DNA from: Myxococcus guangdongensis
GTDB lineage: Bacteria > Myxococcota > Myxococcia > Myxococcales > Myxococcaceae
DNA: 64,000 nt
Direction of reading: 5' to 3'
Assembly (NCBI RefSeq): GCF_024198255.1
Contig: NZ_JAJVKW010000004.1
Coordinates: 248,001-312,000 of the forward strand
Shown: piece after piece, positions 54,588 through 64,000 of the stretch
Layout of the letters: each line of letters starts with the position of its first letter
Numbering within the stretch: position 1 is the stretch's first letter
Made by a program: the position numbers and the translations under genes
The notes under the pieces: model-generated
Seen by the model: the letters and a program-made list of their open reading frames with translations, nothing else
What the model was told of the DNA's origin: nothing
Databases searched by the model: none

Positions 54588-55154
54588 ATGAGTCGGATTG
54601 GAAAACTGGCGATCAAGCTCGGCGACAAGACGAAGGCCGTCGTCGCCGGCCAGCAGGTGAATTTCGAGGGCCCCAAGGGCAAGCTGTCCGTGAAGCTGCC
54701 CGGCAAGGTCAAGGTGGAGATCAAGGACGGCCAGGTCAGCGTGCTGCGCGCGGATGACTCGCGCGAGGCGCGCAGCCTGCACGGCCTGACGCGCACCATC
54801 CTCGCGAACGCCGCGAAGGGCGTGTCCACGGGCTTCGAGAAGAAGCTGGACATCCGCGGCGTCGGTTTCCGCGCCGAGGTGAAGGGCAAGGCCATCCACT
54901 TCGCGCTGGGCTACTCCCACCCCGTCGTCTACGAGCTCCCCGAGGGCGTGACGGCGGAAGTGGACAAGACGGCCCGCACCGAGGACAGCCTCCCCACCGT
55001 GGGGCTGACGCTGCGTTCGGCGGACAAGGAAGTGCTCGGCGCGACGGCGGTGAACATCCGCTCGCTGCGCCCGCCCGAGCCGTACAAGGGCAAGGGCATC
55101 AAGTACTCCGAGGAGCGCATCCGCCGTAAGGAGGGCAAGACCGGAACGACGTAA
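54588..55154 (+). CDS. rplF: 50S ribosomal protein L6
   Basis: 188 residues, MSRIGKLAIKLGDKTKAVVA, NFEGPKGKLSVKLPGKVKVE, ILANAAKGVSTGFEKKLDIR and EPYKGKGIKYSEERIRRKEG. Two-domain rRNA-binding protein of the factor-binding site. Unusual mild N-terminal difference from the classic IPV version. Good CCGAGGCAACC upstream. Confidence 0.96.
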   Translation: MSRIGKLAIKLGDKTKAVVAGQQVNFEGPKGKLSVKLPGKVKVEIKDGQVSVLRADDSREARSLHGLTRTILANAAKGVSTGFEKKLDIRGVGFRAEVKGKAIHFALGYSHPVVYELPEGVTAEVDKTARTEDSLPTVGLTLRSADKEVLGATAVNIRSLRPPEPYKGKGIKYSEERIRRKEGKTGTT

Positions 55155-55262
55155 TCGTTCCGTCTGTCCTGAGTGTTCCCAATCCCGCCGGACCCTTGGG
55201 GTCTGGCGGCATCATCCGGCGGCGGAAGACCGCATCGCCGCCGGAAGGACAAGGAAGCAGCC

Positions 55263-55619
55263 ATGCCGACGAAGATCGACTCCCGTATCAAGAGGAAGAA
55301 CCGCATCCGCAAGAAGCTCTCGGGTACCACCGAGCGGCCGCGGCTTACCGTCTACAAGAGCCTCAAGCACATCTACGCGCAGGTGGTGGACGACACCACG
55401 GGCAAGACCCTCGCGTACGCCTCGTCGCTGTCCAAGGAGCTGAAGGGCCAGGACGAAGGCGACAAGAAGGCGGACGCGAAGCGGGTGGGTGCCCTCATCG
55501 CGCAGCGGTGCAAGGCTGCCAACGTCGAGGCGGTGGTGTTCGACCGCAACGGCTTCCCTTATCACGGGCGTATCGCCGCCGTGGCTGACGCCGCGCGCGA
55601 GGCCGGGCTGAAGTTCTAG
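55263..55619 (+). CDS. rplR: 50S ribosomal protein L18
   Basis: 118 residues from ATG 55263: [79 protein letters not shown]. Binds 5S rRNA. GGACAAGGAAGC precedes the start; a frame-continuous upstream extension has no coding signal. Confidence 0.96.
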   Translation: MPTKIDSRIKRKNRIRKKLSGTTERPRLTVYKSLKHIYAQVVDDTTGKTLAYASSLSKELKGQDEGDKKADAKRVGALIAQRCKAANVEAVVFDRNGFPYHGRIAAVADAAREAGLKF

Positions 55620-55638
55620 CTTTCGAAAGGATTTCCAA

Positions 55639-56160
55639 GTGGCAACTCCGATCAATCCGAACGATCTGGACCTCACCGACCGCGTGGTGAACATCAACCG
55701 CGTCGCCAAGGTGGTGAAGGGTGGCCGGCGGTTCTCGTTCGCCGCCCTCGTGGTGGTGGGTGATGGCGCCGGGCACGTGGGCGTCGGCCTGGGCAAGGCC
55801 AACGAGGTCCCCGAGGCCATCCGCAAGGGTGGCGAGAACGCGAAGAAGAACCTGTTCCGCGTTCCGCTGATGGGTCACACGATTCCGCACGAGGTGCTCG
55901 GGCACTTCGGCGCCGGCTGGGTGCTGCTGAAGCCGGCCAGCGAAGGTACGGGCGTCATCGCGGGTGGCGCGGTGCGCGCGGTGCTGGAGGCGGCGGGCAT
56001 CCGCAACATCCTGACGAAGAGCCAGGGTTCGCGGAATCCGCACAACGTGCTGAAGGCCACGGTCGCGGGCCTGAAGCTGCTGCGCAGCGCGGCGCAGGTG
56101 TCGCGCCTCCGTGGCAAGGACGTCGAGTCGGCGAAGCTCGCCGGGGAACAGAGGGGCTAG
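55639..56160 (+). CDS. rpsE: 30S ribosomal protein S5
   Basis: 173 residues from GTG 55639, AAAGGA upstream. [60 protein letters not shown] and [21 protein letters not shown]5 guards decoding accuracy. The stop is followed two bases later by rpmD. Confidence 0.97.
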   Translation: MATPINPNDLDLTDRVVNINRVAKVVKGGRRFSFAALVVVGDGAGHVGVGLGKANEVPEAIRKGGENAKKNLFRVPLMGHTIPHEVLGHFGAGWVLLKPASEGTGVIAGGAVRAVLEAAGIRNILTKSQGSRNPHNVLKATVAGLKLLRSAAQVSRLRGKDVESAKLAGEQRG

Positions 56161-56162
56161 TC

Positions 56163-56423
56163 ATGGCGCTCAAGGTGAAGCTGACGAAGAGCTACGCGGG
56201 CGCTTCCGAGGACATGCTGGCCACCATCCGTGGCCTGGGTCTGAAGAAGTTCGGTGATGAGCGCCTGCTGAAGGACACGCCCGCCATCCGCGGGATGGTG
56301 TTCAAGGTGAAGCACCTGGTCTCCTCGGAGACGGTGTCCGCCGAGGCGCCGGCGCCCAAGCGCCGCAAGCCGCGCAAGATCGCCCTGCGGGACCGCGCGC
56401 GCGCTTACCAGGCCAAGGCCTGA
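56163..56423 (+). CDS. rpmD: 50S ribosomal protein L30 (C-terminally extended)
   Basis: 86 residues, longer than the usual 60. The core is MALKVKLTKSYAGASEDMLA, LGLKKFGDERLLKDTPAIRG, MVFKVKHLV; after it a basic tail ending KPRKIALRDRARAYQAKA is unusual and may contact rRNA. Short gap of 2 bp to rpsE. Confidence 0.92.
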   Translation: MALKVKLTKSYAGASEDMLATIRGLGLKKFGDERLLKDTPAIRGMVFKVKHLVSSETVSAEAPAPKRRKPRKIALRDRARAYQAKA

Positions 56424-56443
56424 GCACGAGAGGACCTAAGACA

Positions 56444-56971
56444 ATGAGCACTCTGCACGGTTTGAAGCGCCCCTCGCGCTCGTGGCACCGCAAGAAGCGC
56501 GTGGGCCGCGGTCAGGGTTCCGGCCTGGGCAAGACGGCCGGTCGCGGTGGTAAGGGCCAGAAGGCCCGCACCGGTAACATGCGGTTCGAAGGCTTCGAGG
56601 GTGGCCAGAGCCCCCTGCAGCGCCGCCTGCCGAAGTTCGGCTTCAACTCCCCCAATCGCACGGTGTACGCGGTGGTGAACCTGTCGGATGTGGACACCCA
56701 CTTCGACGCGGGCGCCACGGTGGATGAGGCCTCGCTGAAGAAGGTGGGCCTGGTGAAGGGCCGCTACGACGGCGTGAAGCTGCTGGGTCGGGGCGCGCTG
56801 ACGAAGAAGGTCACCATCCGGGTGCACAAGGCCTCCGAGACCGCCAAGTCGGCGGTGGAGAAGGCTGGTGGCGCGGTGGACGTCCTTCCGCTGATGGCCC
56901 ACAAGCCCGAGGCGGCCGCCAAGGCCCACGCTGGCAAGGGCGTCAAGGCCCCTCGGCAGCCGAAGGCCTGA
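56444..56971 (+). CDS. rplO: 50S ribosomal protein L15
   Basis: 175 residues, MSTLHGLKRPSRSWHRKKRV, GKTAGRGGKGQKARTGNMRF, EGGQSPLQRRLPKFGFNSPN, then an L15 globular part. The C-terminal part is extended and Ala/Lys-rich (KAHAGKGVKAPRQPKA). E. coli L15 has 144. Late assembly protein. Confidence 0.95.
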   Translation: MSTLHGLKRPSRSWHRKKRVGRGQGSGLGKTAGRGGKGQKARTGNMRFEGFEGGQSPLQRRLPKFGFNSPNRTVYAVVNLSDVDTHFDAGATVDEASLKKVGLVKGRYDGVKLLGRGALTKKVTIRVHKASETAKSAVEKAGGAVDVLPLMAHKPEAAAKAHAGKGVKAPRQPKA

Positions 56972-57105
56972 GCATGTCCGACGCGCATCACTTGTCGGTG
57001 GTGCGCGTCATTTCGCTTGTGTAGGCTTCTGCGCCCCTTTCCCATCCGTGGAACAGGGGCGTTTTGTCGTCCTGGCAGAACCCTCACGAAGAGGATGGCT
57101 ACCCC

Positions 57106-58452
<1,347 letters not shown>

Positions 58453-58472
58453 GTCACGGCGACAACGTCACG

Positions 58473-58503
58473 GGCGCCTCTCCTCGTCGTGGGGAGGGGC
58501 GCC
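58473..58503 (+). terminator. GC-rich hairpin after secY
   Basis: GGCGCCTCTCC (58473-58483) pairs with GGAGGGGCGCC (58493-58503) with one wobble; only TCGTCGTTCC follows, so termination would be partial. It lies in the 164-bp secY-adk spacer. Confidence 0.4.
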
Positions 58504-58616
58504 TCGTCGTTCCGGGGCGCAGTCATTTTCGAGGTATTCGGTGGTGCACATGGGGGGCGCGTGAAAGTTTCGTGGCCGACGACTTCCGTGCCTTCCTTGG
58601 GAGCTGAGAGGAGCAC

Positions 58617-59270
58617 ATGAACCTGATCCTGTTGGGACCGCCGAACGCGGGGAAGGGTACGCAGGCGAAGAAGCTCTTCGCCGACTTCCACATCCCGCAG
58701 ATCTCCACCGGTGACATCCTCCGCAAGGCTGTGGCGGAGGGGACGGAGCTGGGGAAGGTCGCGGGGCCGCTGATGGCGGCGGGCCAGTACGTGCCGGACG
58801 AGGTCGTGATTGGAATCGTCGAGGAGCGCCTGAAGGAGGCGGATGTCGCTCAGGGCTTTGTCCTGGACGGCTTCCCTCGCACGCCAGGCCAGGCGGACGC
58901 GCTAGACAGGATGCTGGAGCGGCTGGGCAGGAAGCTCGACGCGGTGGTCTCGCTCGAGGTTCCGCACGAGACGCTGGTGAAGCGCGGCTCGGGCCGGCGC
59001 GTGTGTCCGAAGGACGGCAGCGTCTACCACGTGGAGACGAGCCCCTCGAAGCGCACGGGCTTCTGCGACAAGTGCGGCGAGGGCCTGGTGCAGCGGCCGG
59101 ACGATATGCCGGAGGTCATCGAGAAGCGCCTGCAGAAGTACGACGCGGAGACGCGTCCCCTGAAGGCCTTCTACGAGAAGAAGGGCGTGCTCAAGAGCGT
59201 GGACGGCGTGGGCTCCCCGGAGGGCATCTACGAGGAGATCAAGGCCGCCGCGGGTCGGAACAAGGCTTGA
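58617..59270 (+). CDS. adk: Adenylate kinase
   Basis: 217 residues. ATP + AMP to 2 ADP. P-loop GPPNAGKGTQAKKL, AMP-binding STGDILRKAVAEGTELG, GFVLDGFPRTPGQADALD, and the LID domain with RVCPKDGSVYH and FCDKCGEGLVQRPDD, a zinc-type LID with three visible Cys (CP, CDKC) and a likely fourth Asp ligand. GAGAGGAGCAC precedes ATG. Confidence 0.96.
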   Translation: MNLILLGPPNAGKGTQAKKLFADFHIPQISTGDILRKAVAEGTELGKVAGPLMAAGQYVPDEVVIGIVEERLKEADVAQGFVLDGFPRTPGQADALDRMLERLGRKLDAVVSLEVPHETLVKRGSGRRVCPKDGSVYHVETSPSKRTGFCDKCGEGLVQRPDDMPEVIEKRLQKYDAETRPLKAFYEKKGVLKSVDGVGSPEGIYEEIKAAAGRNKA

Positions 59271-59367
59271 GGGCCGGACGGGCTGGCGAGCGGAGCTCGA
59301 GGGCTTGCGGTGCCTCGAGTCGCTGGCCACCCGTGTCCCGTGCAGGTGAGGACGGCGCGGGAATCCG

Positions 59368-60126
59368 ATGAGCCAGGTGGAGATCAAATCCCGGGAGGAG
59401 ATCGCGCTCATGCGCGAGGCCGGCCGCATCGTGGCCGACATCCTGGACGCGCTCGAGCAGGCCGTGGCGCCGGGCATCACCACCTGGGAGCTGGATGCGC
59501 TCGCGGAGAAGATGACCGCGGAGCGGGGCGCCAGGCCAGCCTTCAAGGGCTACCTCGGCTTCCCGTGTGTGCTCTGCGCCTCCATCAATGACGAGGTGGT
59601 ACACGGCATCCCCAGCCGGAAGCGGAAGCTGGTCGAAGGCGACCTGATGAAGCTCGACTTCGGGGTGTCGTACCGAGGGTGGTTCGGGGACTCGGCGCGG
59701 ACGGTGCCGGTGGGGAAGGTGACCGCGCAGGCGCAGTCTCTGGTGGACACCACCCGGGAATCGCTCCAGAAGGCCATCCAGGCGATGAAGCCGGGTAACA
59801 GGCTGGGGGACATCGGCCATGCGGTCCAGCGGCACGTGGAGGGGCGGGGGTTCTCCGTGGTCCGGGATTTCACGGGGCATGGGATCGGCCGCAAGCTCCA
59901 CGAGCACCCACACGTGCCCAATTACGGGCAGGCGGGGGCGGGGATGAAGCTGCGGGCGGGCATGGTGCTCGCGGTGGAGCCGATGGTGAACGAGGGGACC
60001 TCGGACATCGAGATCCTGGACGACGACTGGACGGCGGTGACGGCGGACCGGAAGTTGTCCGCCCATTTCGAGCACACCATCCTCATCACGGATGGGGGGC
60101 CCGAGGTGCTCACCCGAGGGCGGTGA
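59368..60126 (+). CDS. map: Methionine aminopeptidase type I
   Basis: 252 residues. Removes N-terminal Met from new proteins. Metal ligands and motifs: SINDEVVHGIPSRKRKLVEG, LDFGVSYRGWFGDSARTV (two Asp), DFTGHGIGRKLHEHPHVPNY (His), VLAVEPMVNEG (Glu) and HFEHTILITDGG (His, Glu). No zinc-finger N-terminal extension. Encoded right after adk. Confidence 0.96.
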   Translation: MSQVEIKSREEIALMREAGRIVADILDALEQAVAPGITTWELDALAEKMTAERGARPAFKGYLGFPCVLCASINDEVVHGIPSRKRKLVEGDLMKLDFGVSYRGWFGDSARTVPVGKVTAQAQSLVDTTRESLQKAIQAMKPGNRLGDIGHAVQRHVEGRGFSVVRDFTGHGIGRKLHEHPHVPNYGQAGAGMKLRAGMVLAVEPMVNEGTSDIEILDDDWTAVTADRKLSAHFEHTILITDGGPEVLTRGR

Positions 60127-60203
60127 TGCGGCCGGGACTGCGGGTGAAATAGGTCCTTGTTACGGTGGGTTGGTAGGAATCCGAGTTTTGCTGCGCGGGA
60201 CGC

Positions 60204-60232
60204 TTGCCACTTGCGGACCAAAGTGCTACTTC
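60204..60232 (+). promoter_or_regulatory. Possible promoter before infA
   Basis: TTGCCA (60204-60209), 17-bp spacer, TGC-TACTTC (60227-60232) with an extended -10-type TG. The -10 match is poor. It would place a start inside the 150-bp map-infA spacer, giving infA-rpmJ-rpsM-rpsK-rpsD-rpoA-rplQ an extra start. Confidence 0.3.
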
Positions 60233-60276
60233 GCCGCGCTTCCAAGAGGTTCGTGGTCCGGGAAGAGGTTTGACGC

Positions 60277-60495
60277 TTGCCGAAGGATGATTCCATCGAA
60301 GTCGAGGGGACGGTGATGGAGCCCCTCCCCAACGCGATGTTCCGTGTGGAGCTGGACAACGGCCACAGGGTGCTCGCGCACATCTCGGGCAAGATGAGGA
60401 TGCACTTCATCCGAATCCTTCCCGGTGACAAGGTGAAGGTCGAGCTGTCTCCGTACGACCTGACGCGTGGACGGATCACGTACCGGGCGAAGTAA
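60277..60495 (+). CDS. infA: Translation initiation factor IF-1
   Basis: 72 residues, the exact family length, from TTG 60277. [69 protein letters not shown]: an S1-type OB fold. GGAAGAGG lies upstream. Binds the 30S A site. TTG start is notable for such a gene. Confidence 0.95.
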   Translation: MPKDDSIEVEGTVMEPLPNAMFRVELDNGHRVLAHISGKMRMHFIRILPGDKVKVELSPYDLTRGRITYRAK

Positions 60496-60571
60496 CGAAA
60501 AGGGCGGCCCGCCGAGGTAAAGGTGGGTGGCCCGCTGGCTTTTCTCTGTTCGAAGGAAGGAAGTTCGCTCC

Positions 60572-60691
60572 ATGAAGGTTCGGGCGTCCGTCAAGAAGAT
60601 CTGCGACAAGTGCAAGGTTGTCCGCCGCAAGGGTATCGTGCGCGTGATTTGCGCCTCCAACCCCCGGCACAAGCAGCGCCAGGGCCGATAG
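60572..60691 (+). CDS. rpmJ: 50S ribosomal protein L36
   Basis: 39 residues: [20 protein letters not shown] then [19 protein letters not shown]. The zinc ligands CDKC and a later C...H are visible. AAGGAAGG precedes ATG 60572. It lies in the usual place between infA and rpsM. Confidence 0.95.
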   Translation: MKVRASVKKICDKCKVVRRKGIVRVICASNPRHKQRQGR

Positions 60692-60742
60692 CCGCAAGGC
60701 TGTTGGCTTCAGACCAACTCCACTCCAGAAGGAAGACCGAAG

Positions 60743-61126
60743 ATGGCTCGTATCGCCGGCATCGACCTGCCGCCCAACAAGCGCGCCGTGATCTCGCTCC
60801 AGTACATCTACGGGATCGGCAACAAGTCCGCGCAAGACATCATCGAGGCGGCGGGCATCGACCCCACCACCCGGACCAAGGACCTCACCGAGGACCAGGC
60901 TCGAAAGATCCGCGAGATCATCGAGGCCAGCTACAAGGTCGAGGGTGATCTCCGGCGTGAAGTGACGATGAACATCAAGCGCCTGATGGACCTGGGCTGC
61001 TACCGTGGCCTGCGTCACCGCAAGGGTCTGCCCGTCCGCGGCCAGCGCACCCACACCAACGCGCGCACCCGCAAGGGTCCGAAGCGTGGCATCGTCCGGG
61101 CGAAGCCGGCGGCTCCGGCTCGGTAA
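60743..61126 (+). CDS. rpsM: 30S ribosomal protein S13
   Basis: 127 residues. [60 protein letters not shown], and the C-terminal basic [18 protein letters not shown] that reaches the P site. AAGGAAGACCGAAG precedes ATG. Confidence 0.97.
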   Translation: MARIAGIDLPPNKRAVISLQYIYGIGNKSAQDIIEAAGIDPTTRTKDLTEDQARKIREIIEASYKVEGDLRREVTMNIKRLMDLGCYRGLRHRKGLPVRGQRTHTNARTRKGPKRGIVRAKPAAPAR

Positions 61127-61185
61127 ACCGCAGCGCCGGCCCATGAGGCGCCGGCGTCGATCACCTTTCAGGAGCAGCAATTCAC

Positions 61186-61626
61186 ATGGCTGACGAGACC
61201 AATACTTCGGCTGCGGCGCCTACGGGTGCCGAGGGCGAGGCCCCTGCCGCGAAGAAGACCAAGCGCAAGGGCAAGAAGAGCATCCTCAACGGCGTGGTCC
61301 ACATCCAGTCCACGTTCAACAACACCATCATCACGATCACGGACGTGTCCGGGAACGTGATCTCCTGGTCCTCGGCCGGGGCGCGTGGCTTCAAGGGAAG
61401 CCGCAAGTCCACCCCGTTCGCCGCCCAGGTGGCCGCTGGCGACGCCGCCGCGAAGGCGATGGAGCACGGTCTGAAGAACGTGTCCGTGTTCGTGAAGGGC
61501 CCGGGCGCGGGTCGTGAGTCGGCGCTGCGCGCGCTGGCCGCCGCTGGCCTGAAGATCAACCTCATCCGCGACGTGACGCCCATCCCGCACAACGGGTGCC
61601 GTCAGCCCAAGCGTCGTCGCGTCTAA
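61186..61626 (+). CDS. rpsK: 30S ribosomal protein S11 (N-terminally extended)
   Basis: 146 residues, about 17 longer than usual, with an Ala/Thr/Lys-rich start ([20 protein letters not shown]). Core: [58 protein letters not shown] and [20 protein letters not shown]. Part of the platform near the mRNA exit. Confidence 0.95.
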   Translation: MADETNTSAAAPTGAEGEAPAAKKTKRKGKKSILNGVVHIQSTFNNTIITITDVSGNVISWSSAGARGFKGSRKSTPFAAQVAAGDAAAKAMEHGLKNVSVFVKGPGAGRESALRALAAAGLKINLIRDVTPIPHNGCRQPKRRRV

Positions 61627-61641
61627 ACCCTTCGTCCGGGT

Positions 61642-61670
61642 CGCCCCGCGTGCTCGCGCGCGCCGGGGCG
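61642..61670 (+). promoter_or_regulatory. GC hairpin in the rpsK-rpsD spacer
   Basis: CGCCCCG (61642-61648) pairs with CGGGGCG (61664-61670), with a 15-nt GC-rich loop, 28 bases before rpsD. In other bacteria S4 binds alpha-operon mRNA, though near rpsM. Function unproven. Confidence 0.3.
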
Positions 61671-61698
61671 GCTCCAGATCATCTCCAAGGACAAGACC

Positions 61699-62325
61699 AT
61701 GGCCCGTTATACCGCGAGCGCTTGCCGTATCTGCCGGCGCGAAAACCTCAAGATGTACCTGAAGGGCGACCGCTGCTACACGGACAAGTGTGCCATCGAG
61801 CGCCGCCCGTATCCCCCCGGCCAGCACGGCCAGGGCCGCGTGAAGTTCTCTGGTTACGGCGTGCAGCTGCGCGAGAAGCAGAAGGTCAAGCGCATGTACG
61901 GCCTGCTGGAGAACCAGTTCCGCGGCTACTACCACCGCGCGTCCGCCGCCAAGGGCAAGACGGGTGAGAACCTCCTGCAGCAGCTGGAGCTCCGCCTGGA
62001 CAACGTGGTGTTCCGCATGGGCTTCGCGGACACGCGCAACGAGGCGCGCCAGCTGGTGCGTCACGGTCACTTCCAGGTGAACGGCCGCAAGGTCAACATC
62101 CCCTCGTTCTCCATCAAGCCGGGCACGGCCGTCGAGGTGGTGGAGAAGAGCCGCAAGGTGCTCCGCATCTCGGAGGCGCTGGAGACGGTCGACCGTCGTG
62201 GCGTTCCGCAGTGGATCGACCTGGACAAGAAGTCGTTCAAGGGCACGGTTCGCACGGTCCCCAACCGCGAGGACCTGACCATGCCCATCCAGGAGCAGCT
62301 CATCGTCGAGCTGTACTCGAAGTAA
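61699..62325 (+). CDS. rpsD: 30S ribosomal protein S4
   Basis: 208 residues. [20 protein letters not shown] carries C9-x2-C12 and a further CYTDKC pair, a zinc-type N-terminus. S4 domain: [40 protein letters not shown]. Primary 16S rRNA binder and translational regulator in E. coli. CTCCAAGGACAAGACC precedes ATG. Confidence 0.97.
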   Translation: MARYTASACRICRRENLKMYLKGDRCYTDKCAIERRPYPPGQHGQGRVKFSGYGVQLREKQKVKRMYGLLENQFRGYYHRASAAKGKTGENLLQQLELRLDNVVFRMGFADTRNEARQLVRHGHFQVNGRKVNIPSFSIKPGTAVEVVEKSRKVLRISEALETVDRRGVPQWIDLDKKSFKGTVRTVPNREDLTMPIQEQLIVELYSK

Positions 62326-62485
62326 TCCTCCACGCCAGGTGCAGTCTGGCACCTGGAAGTGGAACCCAGCGCCCTGGCCGACGAGGCCGGGGCGTCGTGC
62401 TTTATCGCAGTCCCCTACGTGGCCATCCTCCCGCCGTGCTGGTGGGTAAGTCGGTGGTGGCGCACGTCTCGAGGAGTCGTACACC

Positions 62486-63508
62486 ATGGCTGATACGTTC
62501 GTTGCGAAGAACTGGCGTGACCTCATCAAGCCGCGCCGGATGGAAGTGGACCAGGACAGCCTGACGCCCACCTACGGCAAGTTCGTCGCGGAGCCGCTCG
62601 AGCGCGGTTTCGGCACGACGCTGGGCAACTCGCTGCGCCGGGTGCTCCTGTCGTCGCTGCAGGGCGCGGCGATCACCTCCGTGAAGATCGAGGGTGTGGA
62701 CCACGAGTTCACCACCATCGCCGAAGTGTCCGAGGACGTCACGGACGTTGTGCTGAACCTGAAGGAAGTCCTCCTTCGGATGCACACGAACGAGACGAAG
62801 ACGCTGCGCATCGAGGCGGAGGGCCCCAAGGAGGTCAAGGCGGGTGACATCATCGCCGACGCCGACGTGGAGATCCTCAACCCCGGTCACCACATCTGCA
62901 CCATCTCCGAGGGTGGCAAGCTCCGCATGGAGCTGACGTGCCGCCGCGGCCGTGGCTACGTGCCGGCCAACTCGAACAAGGTGGCGGGTGCGCCCATCGG
63001 CACCATCCCCATCGACTCGCTGTTCTCGCCCACGCGCAAGGTGAACTACCAGGTCACCAACGCCCGCGTCGGTCAGGTCACCGACTTCGACAAGCTGTCG
63101 CTCGAGGTCTGGACGGACGGCTCGGTGTCTCCGCAGGACGCGGTGGCGTACGCGGCGAAGATCATCAAGGAGCAGCTGACCGTGTTCGTGAACTTCGACG
63201 AGACCGAGGAGCCGGTCATCGCCGAGGCGCCGAAGGAAGAGGCGAAGCTCAACGAGAACCTGTTCCGCTCGGTGGATGAGCTGGAGCTGTCGGTGCGCTC
63301 CGCCAACTGCCTGCAGCAGGCGAACATCAAGACCATCGGCGACCTGGTGCAGCGCACCGAGGCCGAGATGCTCAAGACGAAGAACTTCGGCCGCAAGTCG
63401 CTCAAGGAGATCAAGGAGATCCTGGCGGAGATGGGCCTGTCGCTCGGCATGAAGCTGGAGAACTGGCCGCCGAAGCAGGCGCCGGCTCCCGCGGCTCCCA
63501 AGGCGTAA
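62486..63508 (+). CDS. rpoA: RNA polymerase alpha subunit
   Basis: 340 residues. N-terminal dimerisation domain ([39 protein letters not shown]) and C-terminal DNA/activator-binding domain ([60 protein letters not shown]), with a Pro/Ala-rich end (APAPAAPKA). GAGGAG precedes ATG 62486 by ten bases. Essential transcription subunit in the alpha operon. The rplQ leader follows. Confidence 0.97.
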   Translation: MADTFVAKNWRDLIKPRRMEVDQDSLTPTYGKFVAEPLERGFGTTLGNSLRRVLLSSLQGAAITSVKIEGVDHEFTTIAEVSEDVTDVVLNLKEVLLRMHTNETKTLRIEAEGPKEVKAGDIIADADVEILNPGHHICTISEGGKLRMELTCRRGRGYVPANSNKVAGAPIGTIPIDSLFSPTRKVNYQVTNARVGQVTDFDKLSLEVWTDGSVSPQDAVAYAAKIIKEQLTVFVNFDETEEPVIAEAPKEEAKLNENLFRSVDELELSVRSANCLQQANIKTIGDLVQRTEAEMLKTKNFGRKSLKEIKEILAEMGLSLGMKLENWPPKQAPAPAAPKA

Positions 63509-63576
63509 GTCTTTCGCGGTATGTGGTACTTTCCCCGCGCGCCCGCGACATGGCGGTAGGCGGCGCGCGGAGGGAA

Positions 63577-63692
63577 GGAGCCCGGTGAAGTCCTCCGGGC
63601 TCGACGAGCAGTGGTGGACCCCGTGTCGGGTCCACCCTTCCCACCCGGTACCTGATACGGCCGGAGTGGCGGGCTCCCACGGGAGCCCGGAG
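63577..63692 (+). promoter_or_regulatory. Structured rplQ leader with exchangeable hairpins
   Basis: Three hairpins in the 191-bp rpoA-rplQ spacer: HP1 GAGCCCGG/CCGGGCTC (63578-63585, 63595-63602), HP2 GGTGGACCC/GGGTCCACC (63613-63621, 63628-63636), HP3 CGGGCTCC/GGAGCCCG (63670-63677, 63682-63689). HP1 left matches HP3 right, and HP1 right matches HP3 left, so HP1 arms can pair with HP3 arms instead. HP3 ends at the GGAG (63689-63692) used by rplQ. This looks like an RNA switch. Confidence 0.55.
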
Positions 63693-63699
63693 CACGACG

Positions 63700-64000
63700 A
63701 TGCGTCATAGGGTAGGACAGAGGAAGCTGCACCGCAGCACGAGCCACCGTCTCGCGATGCTGAACAACATGGTCACCTCGCTGCTCGAGCACCAGGCCAT
63801 CCGCACCACGCTGCCCAAGGCCAAGGAGGCCCGGAAGCTGGCGGAGCGCATCATCACGCTGGGTAAGCGTGGTGGGCTCTCCAACGTGCGCCTGGCGGCC
63901 CGGACCGTGAAGGACCGTGACGTGCTGAAGAAGGTCTTCAGCGAGTACAAGGATCGCTACGCCAAGCGTCCCGGCGGCTACACCCGCATCATTCGTCTCG
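63700..64000 (+). CDS. rplQ: 50S ribosomal protein L17 (3' cut by window)
   Basis: The first 100 codons are visible from ATG 63700: [60 protein letters not shown], and [18 protein letters not shown] at the edge. These are the classic L17 motifs. CGGAG lies seven bases before the ATG, at the base of a hairpin. It ends the alpha operon in most bacteria. Confidence 0.95.
   Translation, partial: MRHRVGQRKLHRSTSHRLAMLNNMVTSLLEHQAIRTTLPKAKEARKLAERIITLGKRGGLSNVRLAARTVKDRDVLKKVFSEYKDRYAKRPGGYTRIIRL

Overview
The window is high-GC (third codon positions mostly G or C) and almost completely coding, with many GTG and TTG starts and many 4-bp start/stop overlaps. Gene content and order point to a myxobacterium of the Myxococcaceae (Myxococcus, Corallococcus or Pyxidicoccus type). 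The grounds are an Exo/MASC-type polysaccharide block, many lipoproteins, a Ser/Thr kinase-like protein and a split S10 ribosomal cluster. No rRNA, tRNA, CRISPR array, insertion sequence or prophage was seen.

Layout. 1-4829 (+): the end of a polysaccharide cluster (deacetylase tail, Wzx flippase, hexapeptide acetyltransferase, two glycosyltransferases), probably Wzx/Wzy spore-coat type. 4884-9810 (-): one long run, thiS-thiG-thiE followed by a membrane protein, a DUF4129 protein, a possible 50-codon ORF and a DUF4350 protein. 9924-15166 (+): mostly envelope proteins, including two tandem lipoproteins with a CX3CH motif, a coiled-coil lipoprotein with 11-residue repeats, a degenerate protein kinase and an M19 dipeptidase. 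15340-17975 (+): a translationally coupled pair, a MIDAS-containing vWA protein with a helical N-terminus and a protein with a Fis-like C-terminus. 17982-28046: hydrolases, a CorA-like channel, a HAD phosphatase, an RlmI-like methyltransferase, a lipase-like candidate effector beside two chaperone-like paralogues, and a subtilase fused to a membrane domain. 28182-32517: a CPBP protease divergent from a porin / 13-heme cytochrome / Ig-like lipoprotein operon. 32539-41094 (-): PlsB-type acyltransferase, ArgS, hybrid histidine kinase, HEAT protein and DnaJ-type chaperone. 41208-42400 (+): SurA-like protein and RimI.

42504-64000 (+): the str, S10, spc and alpha clusters run on from a strong sigma-70-type promoter: rpsL, rpsG, fusA, tuf, rpsJ, rplD, rplW, rplB, rpsS, rplV, rpsC, rplP, rpmC, rpsQ, rplN, rplX, rplE, rpsN, rpsH, rplF, rplR, rpsE, rpmD, rplO, secY, adk, map, infA, rpmJ, rpsM, rpsK, rpsD, rpoA, rplQ (cut by the window edge). 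rplC (L3) is absent from its normal place between rpsJ and rplD. Several spacers hold strong hairpins, most notably the 191-bp rpoA-rplQ spacer, where arms of different hairpins are mutually complementary and one overlaps the rplQ ribosome-binding site.

The most promising leads are the porin/13-heme cytochrome operon, the vWA/Fis-like gene pair, the lipase plus chaperone-like cassette, and the rpoA-rplQ leader RNA. No stretch longer than about 300 bases lacks a gene; the longest gaps (11495-11748, 24960-25231, 42401-42615, 47158-47358) are about 200-270 bp.
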